NCBI GenBank assembly: GCA_038212215.1
Contig: JBBQUT010000010.1
Coordinates: forward strand, 62,001 to 126,000
Origin: JALZAI01 sp038212215
GTDB lineage: Bacteria; Actinomycetota; Actinomycetes; Mycobacteriales; Jatrophihabitantaceae
Reading direction: 5' to 3'
Length of the DNA stretch: 64,000 nucleotides
Each line of letters opens with the position of its first letter. Position 1 is the first letter of the stretch. A model generated the notes under the pieces. That model made no database searches. It saw only the letters and a list, made by a program, of their open reading frames with translations, and was not told the origin of the DNA. The position numbers were made by a program, and so were the translations under genes. Positions 17,276-26,239 of the stretch are shown here, one piece after another.

Positions 17276-18418
17276 GTGCGAATCGCACTGGTTTCGGAGT
17301 CATTCACGCCGGCCGTTAACGGGGTCGTGAACTCGGTTCGTCACGTGGTCGAAGAACTCGCCGCACGCGGGCACGAGCCGATCATCATCGCGCCGAGCGG
17401 CAGCGACTACCGCACCCGTGCCGGGCGCTTGGTCGAGGTCGTGCGCGTCCCGAGTCGGGCAGTGCCTGGCCACCGGCAGATGCCGATAGCCCGTGCCAAC
17501 GCACAGCTACTCCCGATCCTCGCCGACCTGCAGCCGCACGTCATCCATCTCGCCTCACCTGCGGTGCTCGGATGGGCGGCGGTACGCGCTGCGACCGAAC
17601 TTGATGTCCCCACTGTCGCGGTGTTCCAGACTGATCTGGCAGCGTTCGCGCGGCGCTACCACCTGGGCTTTGCAGCGCCTGCGATCTGGTCACGGCTGCG
17701 CCGGATACACAACTGCGCGGACCTGACGCTTGTGCCGTCGAGCGCGACGGCGTATCAGTTGCGGTGCCAAAGCATCGGTCCCCTCGCCATCTGGCGACGC
17801 GGCGTCGACGGGCAGCGTTTCGATCCATTGCACCGCGACGAGGTGTGGCGATTCCGAACAGCCGGCGCGAATCTGGTCGTGGGCTTCGTCGGCCGACTCG
17901 CTCACGAGAAGCGGGTCCATCTACTGGAACCGATCAGCCGGACGCCTCGTGTTTCGCTCGTCGTCGTCGGCGACGGCCCGCGCCGGCACGCGCTTGAGCG
18001 GCGCATGCCGAACGCGGTCTTCACTGGTCAGCTAACCGGCTCCGACCTCGGTCGGGTCATGGCTTCATTCGATCTGCTGGTGAATCCCGGCGCGGACGAA
18101 ACGTTCTGCCAGGTCGTCCAGGAAGCATTGTGCGCGGGCGTCGCGGTGATCGCCGCCGCATCAGGGGGCCCGCTGGATCTCATCAGGCACGGGGAAAACG
18201 GTTTGCTCTGGGTGGGTGACGATCCAGATGTACTTGCAGCGCAAGTCGCTGCCCTGCGCTACAACCCCGCGCAGCTAGCTCACCTGCGCGCGCAGGCGCG
18301 AGCCTCCGTCGTGGGGCGCACCTGGTCGCGGATGACCGACGAATTGCTCGCCCACTACCGGCGCGCCGCAGTGTCGCGTCGCAGCGGGTCGCGCGAAGTT
18401 CAGCGCCAAGCGTCGTAA
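17276..18418 (+). CDS. GT4-family glycosyltransferase (MgtA-like alpha-mannosyltransferase)
   Basis: 380-residue GT-B enzyme. The N-terminal domain opens with RIALVSESFTPAVNGVVNSV and contains HLASPAVLGWAAVRAA and VAVFQTDLAAFARRYHLGFA. The nucleotide-sugar domain has VVGFVGRLAHEKRV, and the donor-site EX7E-type motif is in NPGADETFCQVVQEALCAG. This pattern matches the actinobacterial GDP-mannose-dependent MgtA/PimB' group, which builds mannosylated envelope glycolipids. The GTG start is at 17276. Convergent with phaC, whose stop is 21 bp away. Confidence 0.87.
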   Translation: MRIALVSESFTPAVNGVVNSVRHVVEELAARGHEPIIIAPSGSDYRTRAGRLVEVVRVPSRAVPGHRQMPIARANAQLLPILADLQPHVIHLASPAVLGWAAVRAATELDVPTVAVFQTDLAAFARRYHLGFAAPAIWSRLRRIHNCADLTLVPSSATAYQLRCQSIGPLAIWRRGVDGQRFDPLHRDEVWRFRTAGANLVVGFVGRLAHEKRVHLLEPISRTPRVSLVVVGDGPRRHALERRMPNAVFTGQLTGSDLGRVMASFDLLVNPGADETFCQVVQEALCAGVAVIAAASGGPLDLIRHGENGLLWVGDDPDVLAAQVAALRYNPAQLAHLRAQARASVVGRTWSRMTDELLAHYRRAAVSRRSGSREVQRQAS

Positions 18419-18439
18419 TCGCCCGTCGCTTCGCGTCGG

Positions 18440-20218
18440 TCAGACTTCTGCAGCGACCAGATCCCGGACGTAGAGACCCGGTGCATCATCGCGAGCCGGG
18501 TGATCGGCGCTGCCGAGCGTAGCGGGCGCGGCGACGGTCTCGGGCGAACCCGCGGTCACCCAGTCGGCCCAGGGTTCCCACCAGCTCCCGGTGTGCTTCT
18601 GCGCACTGTCCAGCCATGCTTGCGCGTCTGCGCCTGGCTTGCCGCCAGTGAAGAACGACGCCTTGGGGTTGCCAGGCGGGTTCACCAAACTCTGGATGTG
18701 CCCGGCGTTGCTGAGCACGAAGGTGCTCGGCCCAGACAGTAGCTGGGTGGTGCGGTAACAACCCGTCCACGGAGTGAGGTGGTCGGTCGATCCGCCGGTG
18801 ACGAAGGTGGGCGTCGTTATGGTGGCCAGGTCGACCGGTGTGTCGAGCACCGACACCCCGCCCGGTTCGCACAACACGTTGCGCTCGAAGATGTCGAGGA
18901 ACTGACGATGCAGCCTGGCCGGCAGGTTGGTCCCGTCCGCATTCCACGCCAGGATGTCGAACACGGGGGGCTTGTTGCCCATCAGGTAGTTGTTGACCCA
19001 GTAGTTCCAGACCAGCTCATTGGGCCGCATCCAGGTGAACACGTTGCCCATGTTGCGGGCGCTGATCACCCCGGTTCGAGAGGAGTTCCACCGGGCCAGC
19101 GACAGCAGCTTGGGCGAGGAGAAGGCGCGGATCGGCGCTTCCTGACCGAAGTCGAGCAAGGTGACCGCATAACTCGCGGTGTGCACCCGGTTGTCACCGC
19201 GGGCGGCGAGGTGGTTGAGCACCATCGTCTGCAGGATCCCGCCGGCGCAGAATCCGATCAAGTCCACGTCATCGGAACCGGTCACCTCGCGCACCACGTC
19301 GATTGCCGACAGGATTCGTCGCGCGTAGGTGTCGAGATCCCAGTCGCGCTGGTTCGCGGTGGGATTGCGCCAGCTGAGCATGAAGGTCTGCAAGCCACGG
19401 CTCAGCGAGTACTCCACGAAGCTGCGGCCGGGCCGCAGGTCGAGGAAGTAGAAGCGCCCGATCGGCGGCGGGATGAAAAGTACTGGGCGGGCCCGCACCT
19501 TCTCCGTTGTCGGCTGGTACTGGATCACCTCGCCGTACGGATCGCGGTCAATGACAGCACCGGGCGTGAGTGCAAGATCCCGTCCGACCTCGAACGCGTC
19601 CTTGTCGACCATCGACGGCATCCCCCCGTTGTGCCGAAGATCGCCGATCATGTTCTTCGTCCCGCGCAGCATGCTCTTGCCACCGGTTTCGAAGGCGCGT
19701 TTCACCGCGGCGGGATTGCCGAGCAGGGTGTTCGTCGGAGCTGCGGCACTTTCCAAGACGTTGAGCAGGAAGCGCGCGGCGACCGTCTGGCGGCCGTTGC
19801 CACCCAGATCGTCGAGCACCTCGTCGGCGAACCCGCAGCCGGCCAGATAGGACTGCCCGACGCGGCGATAGACCGGGTTGTCCGACCATGCCGGATCCTT
19901 GAAGCGCCAGTCCTTCGGATCTGGGGTGATCGTCGACGACCCGGCGATGATGCGCCCGAGTTCGCCGGTCAGCTTTCGGCCTTTGCCCAAAACCGCGACG
20001 CGGGTGAATGCTGCACCGAGATCGCTGACCGCCTCCGCAACGACGGGCCTACCTGCCGGCTCGGTGCCTGGGACGGCATCGGCTGAGACCTCGATAATCG
20101 GGTCCTCGGTTTCGGCGGCGGGCTGGGAGGCCGCCAGCCGTACCCGGGGGTTTCGCGGCGCGGCCGACCGTCGCGTAGTCTTCTTACGAGGTAGCACAGC
20201 TTCGTCGCTGGTTGTCAC
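18440..20218 (-). CDS. phaC: poly(3-hydroxyalkanoate) synthase
   Basis: 592-residue PHA synthase, polymerising hydroxyacyl-CoA into storage granules. The lipase-box-like nucleophile is the cysteine in DLIGFCAGGILQTMVLNHLA (about residue 322). Near the C-terminus are TGGSTDHLTPWTGCYRT (catalytic aspartate) and LSNAGHIQSLVNPPGNPKA (catalytic histidine). Full length resembles class I synthases. The N-terminal 60 residues are basic and disordered (RKKTTRRSAAPRNPRVR). I chose GTG 20218 because GGGAGG precedes it by 4 nt. It lies downstream of parA on the same strand, 253 bp away. No phaA/phaB or phasin gene is in the window. Confidence 0.93.
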   Translation of the reverse strand: MTTSDEAVLPRKKTTRRSAAPRNPRVRLAASQPAAETEDPIIEVSADAVPGTEPAGRPVVAEAVSDLGAAFTRVAVLGKGRKLTGELGRIIAGSSTITPDPKDWRFKDPAWSDNPVYRRVGQSYLAGCGFADEVLDDLGGNGRQTVAARFLLNVLESAAAPTNTLLGNPAAVKRAFETGGKSMLRGTKNMIGDLRHNGGMPSMVDKDAFEVGRDLALTPGAVIDRDPYGEVIQYQPTTEKVRARPVLFIPPPIGRFYFLDLRPGRSFVEYSLSRGLQTFMLSWRNPTANQRDWDLDTYARRILSAIDVVREVTGSDDVDLIGFCAGGILQTMVLNHLAARGDNRVHTASYAVTLLDFGQEAPIRAFSSPKLLSLARWNSSRTGVISARNMGNVFTWMRPNELVWNYWVNNYLMGNKPPVFDILAWNADGTNLPARLHRQFLDIFERNVLCEPGGVSVLDTPVDLATITTPTFVTGGSTDHLTPWTGCYRTTQLLSGPSTFVLSNAGHIQSLVNPPGNPKASFFTGGKPGADAQAWLDSAQKHTGSWWEPWADWVTAGSPETVAAPATLGSADHPARDDAPGLYVRDLVAAEV

Positions 20219-20471
20219 AACGCCTCCCGGCGAGTTCAGGGTTTGCCTAATACCACGATAGTTCACCAAGTGGTGCAGGAGTCAAGATTGACTTGCGGGT
20301 CACACGAAATCGCATCATTTCCGCCGATAAGATTTCGCGCCAATCAGCAGATCCGGATTTCGTTCGCCGCGTTGTCTTAGGCGAATTGGACGAGATACAT
20401 CCACGGCATTCCGGAGTAGCTCGTTCTCCAGCGGCCCGGGGCGCGAGCGTAGCGGTCGTAGGTCCTACGTA
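20219..20471 (-). promoter_or_regulatory. phaC upstream region with candidate promoter and palindrome
   Basis: 253 bp between the ParA stop and phaC start, with no gene. On the minus strand TTGACT (20280-20285) could be a -35 element, with TATCGT about 19 bp downstream as a weak -10. Between them lies CACCAAGTGGTG (20264-20275, arms CACCA/TGGTG), a candidate operator. phaC may thus have its own promoter in addition to read-through from the CHAD-parA unit. Confidence 0.4.
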
Positions 20472-21242
20472 CTAGTCCGTCACGCCGGGATGTGGCAGCG
20501 CGGCCGCCCGGCTGGGCAGCGCTTCGGCGGCGAGCTGCTCGTAGCGTTGCGCGGCGATGCTACGCGGGGCGTAGTGCGCTACCGGTGCCCGATGCACCGA
20601 CATCTGCTCGATCACCGACAACGCCGGGATCGACGTGGCTGCGATGTCGTCGCGTTGCCGGGGCAGCTCGTCGACGAGTTCGCGGTGCAGGCGTTTGCGC
20701 CGGTCGACCATTGAGAAGAAAGCGAGCAGCCGAGGCGCCCGCTTTACCGACTGCAGGAATTCCGTGAGTTGGTCGAGAGTGCGCACGGACAATGCCGTCG
20801 GAATCAATGGGACGAGGACGGTGTCAGCGGCGTGCAGCACATTCTCCGACACCAATGAAATGCTCGGCGGACAATCCAGGATCAGCAAATCGAAATGGGG
20901 CGCGAGCGGTTCGAGTACCCGCCCCAACTGGCGGGTCGGACGCTTGGCGGAATCGAGCTGGATGTCCATGTGCCGGTAGGTGAAATCTGCAGGAAGCAGA
21001 TCCAGGTTGTCGAAATCGGTGCCTTTCAGCGCGGCTTCCAGTGAGCTCTTGCCACGTACGACGCGCTCGCTGCCGCCCTTCACCCGCGGCCGAACCCGGA
21101 AGACGTAGGTCGCAGCACCTTGCGGATCGAGATCCCACAGCAGCGTACGGACGCCGTCTCGCGCGGCGAGGTAAGCCAGATTCACGGCGGTCGTCGTCTT
21201 TCCGACGCCGCCCTTGATGCTGTAGGTGGCAACGGTCTTCAT
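20472..21242 (-). CDS. orphan ParA/MinD-family partition-type ATPase
   Basis: 256-residue ATPase. The deviant Walker A YSIKGGVGKTTTAVNLA has the signature lysine (K10) as well as K15; switch I/A' is LLWDLDPQGAATY, and Walker B is LLILDCPPSISLV. There is no N-terminal HTH as in plasmid type Ia ParA, and no ParB or centromere repeats are adjacent. Such orphan ParAs position chromosomes, chemotaxis arrays, carboxysomes or storage granules on the nucleoid. Its ATG overlaps the stop of the CHAD gene (ATGA), so the two are translated together; phaC follows downstream. Confidence 0.92.
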   Translation of the reverse strand: MKTVATYSIKGGVGKTTTAVNLAYLAARDGVRTLLWDLDPQGAATYVFRVRPRVKGGSERVVRGKSSLEAALKGTDFDNLDLLPADFTYRHMDIQLDSAKRPTRQLGRVLEPLAPHFDLLILDCPPSISLVSENVLHAADTVLVPLIPTALSVRTLDQLTEFLQSVKRAPRLLAFFSMVDRRKRLHRELVDELPRQRDDIAATSIPALSVIEQMSVHRAPVAHYAPRSIAAQRYEQLAAEALPSRAAALPHPGVTD

Positions 21243-22771
21243 ACCGATTCCTCGACAAGTGCTTTGATCTGGGCCGCCATGGCCGGAGCGCAGAAGCTGC
21301 GCAATCGCTCGTCGAGACCCTTGCGGGCGACGACGTCTCGCTGTGCGATGCGCTCGCGCAGCGCGCCGACGGCCAGCATCGTGTCGACCGGAACCTGGCG
21401 TCGCTGCAGGCTTGCTGCGGCGACGGCGAGCGTGTCGCGATGGACGACCGAGTCCTGGATGTCGCCGAGGCAGCTCTGCAGTTTCTTCAGCGCTCCCGAC
21501 ACGGCGCGGTGTGGCTCTGGCGCACACACTGACTCGTAGGCGTCCAACACGTAGCGCATCCGCTTGCAGCGCTTACGCAGGTCGTGCAGGTCGTCGGCGA
21601 CGGTCTCACCGGTGATCAACGGGGCAGCTCGCCGAATCTTGCGATACGCCGCAACGATCTGCGCGCTCGCTACCGACGACGTCGTCGGACCGACGACGTC
21701 CGGCGAGGCAATCCGGTCCAGCACCGCGTCCCAACTCCCGAGCAATGACTCGCCTCTCGGTGACTGCAGTTGGCCGCGCAGGTGCCGCAGCGCCAAGCGG
21801 CGCCGTTCGGCAACGTGTCGGCGCAACGGTTCGAGGTGTTCCTCGAGCCCGGCAAGGTCGACGGCGCCGCGCCCGTTGAGTTCAAGTTGCTGGACGTCGA
21901 TGTCGCGTAGCGGCGAGGTCAGCCGGCCGAGCCAGGCAAACTCCTCCGCGAGCCGCGTGACATCAGAAGCGGTGAGCACGCTGTCGCTCAGCTTCAGCAG
22001 CGACCTGGTTGCCCGCACCGCGGTGCGTAGGTCGTGCAGGTATTCGGGGTCGATGTCGGTGAGGACGCCGGGCCGGGCGGCCGCCATGATCCTGGCCCAG
22101 GTGCGCAGCACCCGCGCTAGCGATTCAGGGGCAGGCGCACGAGGATCGAGATCGGGCATCGACGCCGCGGCCTCGCCCGGTCGGTGCCCTGCTGCGGTCA
22201 TCGCCGCTGTTGCCGCGTCAGTGCTCCCGGACGTGGCGGCGAGGGCGTCGGTCAACATCTCGACGCAGCGTTGCCCGTCGCGCTCATATCCACGCAGCGG
22301 GGCGATGAGCACGCGAAGCGGTACTGCTGCCCGGGTCGTGCCGATCAGGCGCTGCTGGTCGACGCGGACGCGGACCCGGGTCTTGCCGACGTCGTCGAGC
22401 AACTGCAGGGGAACTGACCGGATGCCGACGTCAGCGAGCGGCAGCAGCGCGCGGACACCGACGGTGGGTGCTATCCGGTCACGCACGATCGACGGCGGGA
22501 CGTCGGCGAGCCGGCGCGGCCACGATCGCACCCGCGAACTTGCGGCTACTCGCTCGGCATCGCGAATCTGCAGCACCAACTCGGCGCTGCGGCCGTGGCG
22601 CGCGTCGCGCAGCGTCATGCCGGCCCGGTGCAAACGCCAGTCGGCGGTGTCCAGGCAGGTCCAGCGGCGCGTCGTCGCGCTCGCCGCTCGCACCAGGAAA
22701 CGCGCCGCCAGCACATCGAACACCTGACCCGGATCGGAGGACGCGGCGAACATCAGTTCACGCCGAAGCAC
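21239..22771 (-). CDS. CYTH-like plus CHAD domain protein
   Basis: 510-residue protein. The N-terminal 190 residues look like a degenerate CYTH tunnel fold (WTCLDTADWRLHRAGMTLRD and later basic strands VRVRVDQQRL). The rest is a CHAD domain: two helical repeats with the conserved histidine-basic helices EYLHDLRTAVRATRSLLKL and DDLHDLRKRCKRMRYVLDAY. CHAD domains bind polyphosphate and target proteins to polyP granules; CYTH domains bind triphosphates. The canonical CYTH ExExK motif is not intact (RRELMF), so catalysis is doubtful. GTG 22771 is chosen for its GGAGG at proper spacing. First gene of the CHAD-parA unit. Confidence 0.87.
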   Translation of the reverse strand: MLRRELMFAASSDPGQVFDVLAARFLVRAASATTRRWTCLDTADWRLHRAGMTLRDARHGRSAELVLQIRDAERVAASSRVRSWPRRLADVPPSIVRDRIAPTVGVRALLPLADVGIRSVPLQLLDDVGKTRVRVRVDQQRLIGTTRAAVPLRVLIAPLRGYERDGQRCVEMLTDALAATSGSTDAATAAMTAAGHRPGEAAASMPDLDPRAPAPESLARVLRTWARIMAAARPGVLTDIDPEYLHDLRTAVRATRSLLKLSDSVLTASDVTRLAEEFAWLGRLTSPLRDIDVQQLELNGRGAVDLAGLEEHLEPLRRHVAERRRLALRHLRGQLQSPRGESLLGSWDAVLDRIASPDVVGPTTSSVASAQIVAAYRKIRRAAPLITGETVADDLHDLRKRCKRMRYVLDAYESVCAPEPHRAVSGALKKLQSCLGDIQDSVVHRDTLAVAAASLQRRQVPVDTMLAVGALRERIAQRDVVARKGLDERLRSFCAPAMAAQIKALVEESV

Positions 22772-23045
22772 CTTGCCTCCGATCGAACACGAAATGGTGA
22801 GGAGGTGACTATATGGCCAACGTTTGCCTACTGTGGCCACCCACGCCCGTCCGGTCAGCCGGAAGCTCGTCGTCGCTCCATTGGCTGACCGTTATCGCCG
22901 GTGTCTCCCCACACGTCCGATTCTTCTCTTGTGTTGGCGAAGGGCGCACCCAGTTGCCGCACAGCGTCCACGCCCCATTCATGCGCGCTCGAAACGCTCA
23001 ACGGGCTCAATCCACTCGCAGGGGTCACCCTCACACGGAGGAAAC
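22772..23045. other. divergent intergenic region between the CHAD and PhoX-like genes
   Basis: 274 bp that must hold both promoters. A near-perfect Shine-Dalgarno AGGAGGTGA (22800-22808) is followed by ATG 22813, but the frame behind it runs into the PhoX-like gene in another phase and looks non-coding. I could not identify a convincing Pho box. Confidence 0.4.
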
Positions 23046-24662
23046 ATGCCAGTACCGCGTGCCCGACGGGCCGCATCCGTCGGCGTCGTCGCATCCGCTC
23101 TCGTCGCAACGTCGATATTCACTGCATCAACTGCCCAGTCAGCATCAGGTCCCGCAATGTGGACAAACGTTGCGAATGCCAACCCGAAGGCCGAAGGAGT
23201 CGTCGCTCCGGACGTACTGTCTCCGCAACTGTCCGAGGTCGCCCTGGCGCAAGGCGCCACGCCGCTGGAGAACCCGACGTCGGCCGTGCCGTACTACGGC
23301 TATGACGGCGACCACCCGAACATGGTCCCGTTGCCGAGCGCCCCAACCGTCGAAGCGCACAAAACCGAACCCGACAAGAACACCTACCTGGTGTTCCCCA
23401 AGGGACTGCGCGGCGCGGATCCGGCCTACGACTACGGCACCCATTTCCTGTTCCAGGGACACGAGTCGGGGACGCCTGGCTACATCACCCGGATCAACCT
23501 CGACGCGAACGCTGCCCACCGGGTGACGCTGATGGCGACCCAGGATGTCGCCGGGGCGAACCTGCCGAACTTCGACGGGTCGACATGGGATCCCTTCGCG
23601 AAACGGCTGCTGTTGACGTCCGAGGCGGGTACCAGCGGTGGCGTCTGGCAATCCGACCTCGGTGTGCCTGCCCAGGCGCAGGACATCTCCGGGCTGACCG
23701 GGCGCGGCGGGTACGAGGGCGTGCAGAGCGACAACCGGGGCAACGTCTACCTGGTCGAGGACTCCGGCGGCGCGGGTGGCCCGACGACCCCGAACGCCAA
23801 GCAACCGAACTCCTTCATCTACCGGGTCGTGCCCACCGACCGCAACGACCTCACCATGGGCGGCAAGCTGCAGGCGCTGCAGGTGACCGACGGAGACCAC
23901 CCGATCACCTTCCACGCCGGCCAGAACGACGCCGACATCCTCGGCACCGACATCGCCGACCTGCACACCTACGGCAAGACCTTCGCCACCCGCTGGATCA
24001 CGATCCATGACACGGCGACCGACGGCGACGCGCCCTTTGACGCCAACGCACTCGCCAAGACCGCGTCCGCGACGCCGTTCAAGCGTCCGGAGAACGGCGT
24101 CTTCCAGCCGGACGGAACGTTCCGGAACTTCGTGTTCACCGAGACCGGCGACACGAACGCCCTGAGCGAAGCCAACGCCGCCCACGGCGGGTTCGGCGCG
24201 TTGTTCAAACTCACCCAGAGCCCGCGCGCTGACGGTGGATCGCTCACAATCGTCTACCGCGGCGATGTGGTGCACACCGCCTTCGACAACATCACCTTTG
24301 TCAGCCGGACGAAATTCGCAGCGGTCGAGGACGCAGGCGACCTGTTGCACACGCAGCGCAACGCCTTGGACTCCGGGTACCTCTTCGACCTCTCGACCGA
24401 CTACTCAACGGGCGCGCAGCCGGTGCGCTTCCTCGCGCAGGGTCGCGACGCCTCGGCGACCATCGACTCCGCTTGCGGGTCGGCCTGCGGCAACGACGGT
24501 GACAACGAGATCACCGGGATCCACGCGGCCAACGGCGATCCGAGCACCGGTGGCGTGTTCGGCAAGATCACGCCGACGCTGTTCAGAAACGGCTGGCGGC
24601 TCTTCTACACCCGCCAGCACGGCGACAACGTGACCTTCGAGATCATCCCGTCGCACCGCTGA
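23046..24662 (+). CDS. secreted PhoX/DUF839-like phosphatase family protein
   Basis: 538-residue exported protein. The signal peptide is MPVPRARRAASVGVVASALV through a hydrophobic core ending near ASTAQSAS, with twin arginines (RARRAAS) that weakly suggest Tat. The mature part is a beta-propeller-like chain with LPNFDGSTWDPFAKRLLLTS, GGYEGVQSDNRGNVYLVEDS and FAAVEDAGDLLHTQRNALDS, patterns of the PhoX alkaline-phosphatase/DUF839 family, which uses Ca and Fe. Catalytic residues were not verified one by one. ATG 23046 has GGAGG 5 nt upstream. It is divergent from the CHAD gene and ends at a strong terminator. Confidence 0.75.
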   Translation: MPVPRARRAASVGVVASALVATSIFTASTAQSASGPAMWTNVANANPKAEGVVAPDVLSPQLSEVALAQGATPLENPTSAVPYYGYDGDHPNMVPLPSAPTVEAHKTEPDKNTYLVFPKGLRGADPAYDYGTHFLFQGHESGTPGYITRINLDANAAHRVTLMATQDVAGANLPNFDGSTWDPFAKRLLLTSEAGTSGGVWQSDLGVPAQAQDISGLTGRGGYEGVQSDNRGNVYLVEDSGGAGGPTTPNAKQPNSFIYRVVPTDRNDLTMGGKLQALQVTDGDHPITFHAGQNDADILGTDIADLHTYGKTFATRWITIHDTATDGDAPFDANALAKTASATPFKRPENGVFQPDGTFRNFVFTETGDTNALSEANAAHGGFGALFKLTQSPRADGGSLTIVYRGDVVHTAFDNITFVSRTKFAAVEDAGDLLHTQRNALDSGYLFDLSTDYSTGAQPVRFLAQGRDASATIDSACGSACGNDGDNEITGIHAANGDPSTGGVFGKITPTLFRNGWRLFYTRQHGDNVTFEIIPSHR

Positions 24663-24679
24663 TCGCGGCACCCCGACAA

Positions 24680-24728
24680 AAATAGTGGTCCGTTGACCGG
24701 CTCTCAGCCGGTCAACGGACCACTATTT
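24680..24728. terminator. 23-bp perfect-stem hairpin terminator
   Basis: Left arm 24680-24702 and right arm 24706-24728 are perfectly complementary with a 3-nt loop (CTC). A-rich left and T-rich right flanks (AAATAGTGG/CCACTATTT) make it work as an intrinsic terminator in either direction. It ends the PhoX-like transcript. Confidence 0.9.
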
Positions 24729-24905
24729 GTCGCTGCGGGACCGGATACCGACCACGGCCGATCGGCATCGGCCGTGGAACTGGATGCCGGACTGTAGCGG
24801 CTGCACCCGCGTCGCGAAATACGCAAAAGGTCCCGTCGCCACCTCCCGTGAGGGCGGCGATGCTCGGTTGTGGCCGAAGCGCGCCATGCCTACCAAGGGG
24901 CAACG

Positions 24906-26144
24906 ATGAAGAGACTCGTCATGTGTACGGCCGTGGTCCTCACCCTGACCACGGGGCTGTCGCCGGCTATCGCAATGCCTGCGGGCAGCAGATCGGTATC
25001 CGTAACGAGCACGTCCGGGGCGGAGGCGGTGGTGGCCTGGAACGAGATCGCGATGACCACCCTGCTGACCGCGGCGATCCCGACCGCCGAACAGCCGCTC
25101 TACCTGGCCTATACACACCGCGCCGTGTTCCTGGCCGCCCGGGAGGCGGCGCGTCGGCATGCGTCGCTGGACGCCGCCGTGATCGCGGCGGCACACACCG
25201 TCCTGGTCGACCACTTTGCGTCCCAGCAGGCCGTCCTCGACGCCGATTACGACGCAGCGATCGCCGGCGTGCCCGCCGACCTGAGCCGGCACATCGGCGT
25301 CACGATCGGGCGGCGGTACGGCACTGCGGTGGTCCGGGAACGCGCCGACGACGGGCGCAACGGCCCACCCCTGCCGAACCCGGCACCCGGGCCCGGCGTG
25401 TGGATTCCCACGCCACCGAACACGGCGGGTGCGTCGTCGTGGCTCGGGTCGGTACGACCGTTCGTCCTCTCCTCGGCGGCGCAGTTCCGCCCGGCCGGCC
25501 CGCCGTCGCTGACGTCGGCCCAGTGGGCCAAGGCGTACAACGAGACGCGGCTCTACGGGTCGGCCACCTCGTCGGTCCGCACGCCCGAGCAGACCGAGGC
25601 GGCCCGCTTCTGGTCGGACCCGCCGTACGCCCAGAACCAGCGCGCCCTGCGCGCACTCATCGCCGGACGGGGGGTCGGGACGCTGCAGGCTGCGCGGATC
25701 TTCGCGTTCGTCGACACCGCGGCCGCCGATGCGCTGATCGCCTGCTGGGACACCAAGTACCACTACTGGTTCTGGCGGCCGTTCAGTGCGATCCCGGCCG
25801 GCGACACCGACGGCAACCCCGCCACCCCGGCCGATAGCAGTTGGCAACCCCTGCTCGGCACCCCCAACCATCCCGAGTACGCCAGCGCGCACGGTTGCGC
25901 GACGGCCGCGATGTTCATCGTGCTGGCCAAGTTGCTATCCACCGGTCCCGCCCTCGACATCGATCTCGACAGCGTCACGACCGGCACGACGCACCACTTC
26001 GCCACTGTCGCCGATCTGCTGGACGAGGTCGGAAACGCGCGGGTATGGGGTGGCATCCACTGGCGTTTCTCCGTTGTGGCCGGTGTGCGCATCGGCCGGT
26101 CGGTGGCCGGTGAGGTCCTGCGGCACGGCGCGAACCTCGGCTGA
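24906..26144 (+). CDS. secreted vanadium-dependent haloperoxidase/PAP2-like protein
   Basis: 412-residue exported protein with a Sec signal peptide (MKRLVMCTAVVLTLTTGLSP, cleavage near AIAMPAG). The acid-phosphatase/haloperoxidase vanadate or phosphate pocket motifs are in order: KYHYWFWRPFSAIP (Lys and Arg), HPEYASAHGCATAAM (Ser-x-His) and RVWGGIHWRFSVVAGVRIGR (Arg and His). Whether it binds vanadate or acts as a phosphatase cannot be decided by reading. ATG 24906 follows AAGGGG. It stands between two terminators, so it is monocistronic. Confidence 0.83.
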   Translation: MKRLVMCTAVVLTLTTGLSPAIAMPAGSRSVSVTSTSGAEAVVAWNEIAMTTLLTAAIPTAEQPLYLAYTHRAVFLAAREAARRHASLDAAVIAAAHTVLVDHFASQQAVLDADYDAAIAGVPADLSRHIGVTIGRRYGTAVVRERADDGRNGPPLPNPAPGPGVWIPTPPNTAGASSWLGSVRPFVLSSAAQFRPAGPPSLTSAQWAKAYNETRLYGSATSSVRTPEQTEAARFWSDPPYAQNQRALRALIAGRGVGTLQAARIFAFVDTAAADALIACWDTKYHYWFWRPFSAIPAGDTDGNPATPADSSWQPLLGTPNHPEYASAHGCATAAMFIVLAKLLSTGPALDIDLDSVTTGTTHHFATVADLLDEVGNARVWGGIHWRFSVVAGVRIGRSVAGEVLRHGANLG

Positions 26145-26153
26145 GGTGGGCCC

Positions 26154-26191
26154 ACCTGTGGCTCGCGGCGCCGGCGCTGCGAGCCACAGGT
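26154..26191. terminator. 13-bp hairpin between convergent genes
   Basis: Arms ACCTGTGGCTCGC (26154-26166) and GCGAGCCACAGGT (26179-26191) pair perfectly around a GC-rich 12-nt loop. It sits 10 bp after the haloperoxidase stop and before the convergent Rv2466c-like gene. There is no T-tract, so I call it a probable terminator. Confidence 0.6.
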
Positions 26192-26239
26192 ACCCGCTAA
26201 GGCGCACTCATGCCGCAGAGCGACGGGGACGGCGGGCGA

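Noticed and set aside
18779..20086. Plus-strand frame of 435 codons inside phaC
   Set aside because: Antisense shadow; phaC carries all catalytic motifs on the minus strand.
22772..23045. Pho box upstream of the PhoX-like gene
   Set aside because: Only weak GTCACCC-like words are present; no pair of direct repeats with proper spacing.
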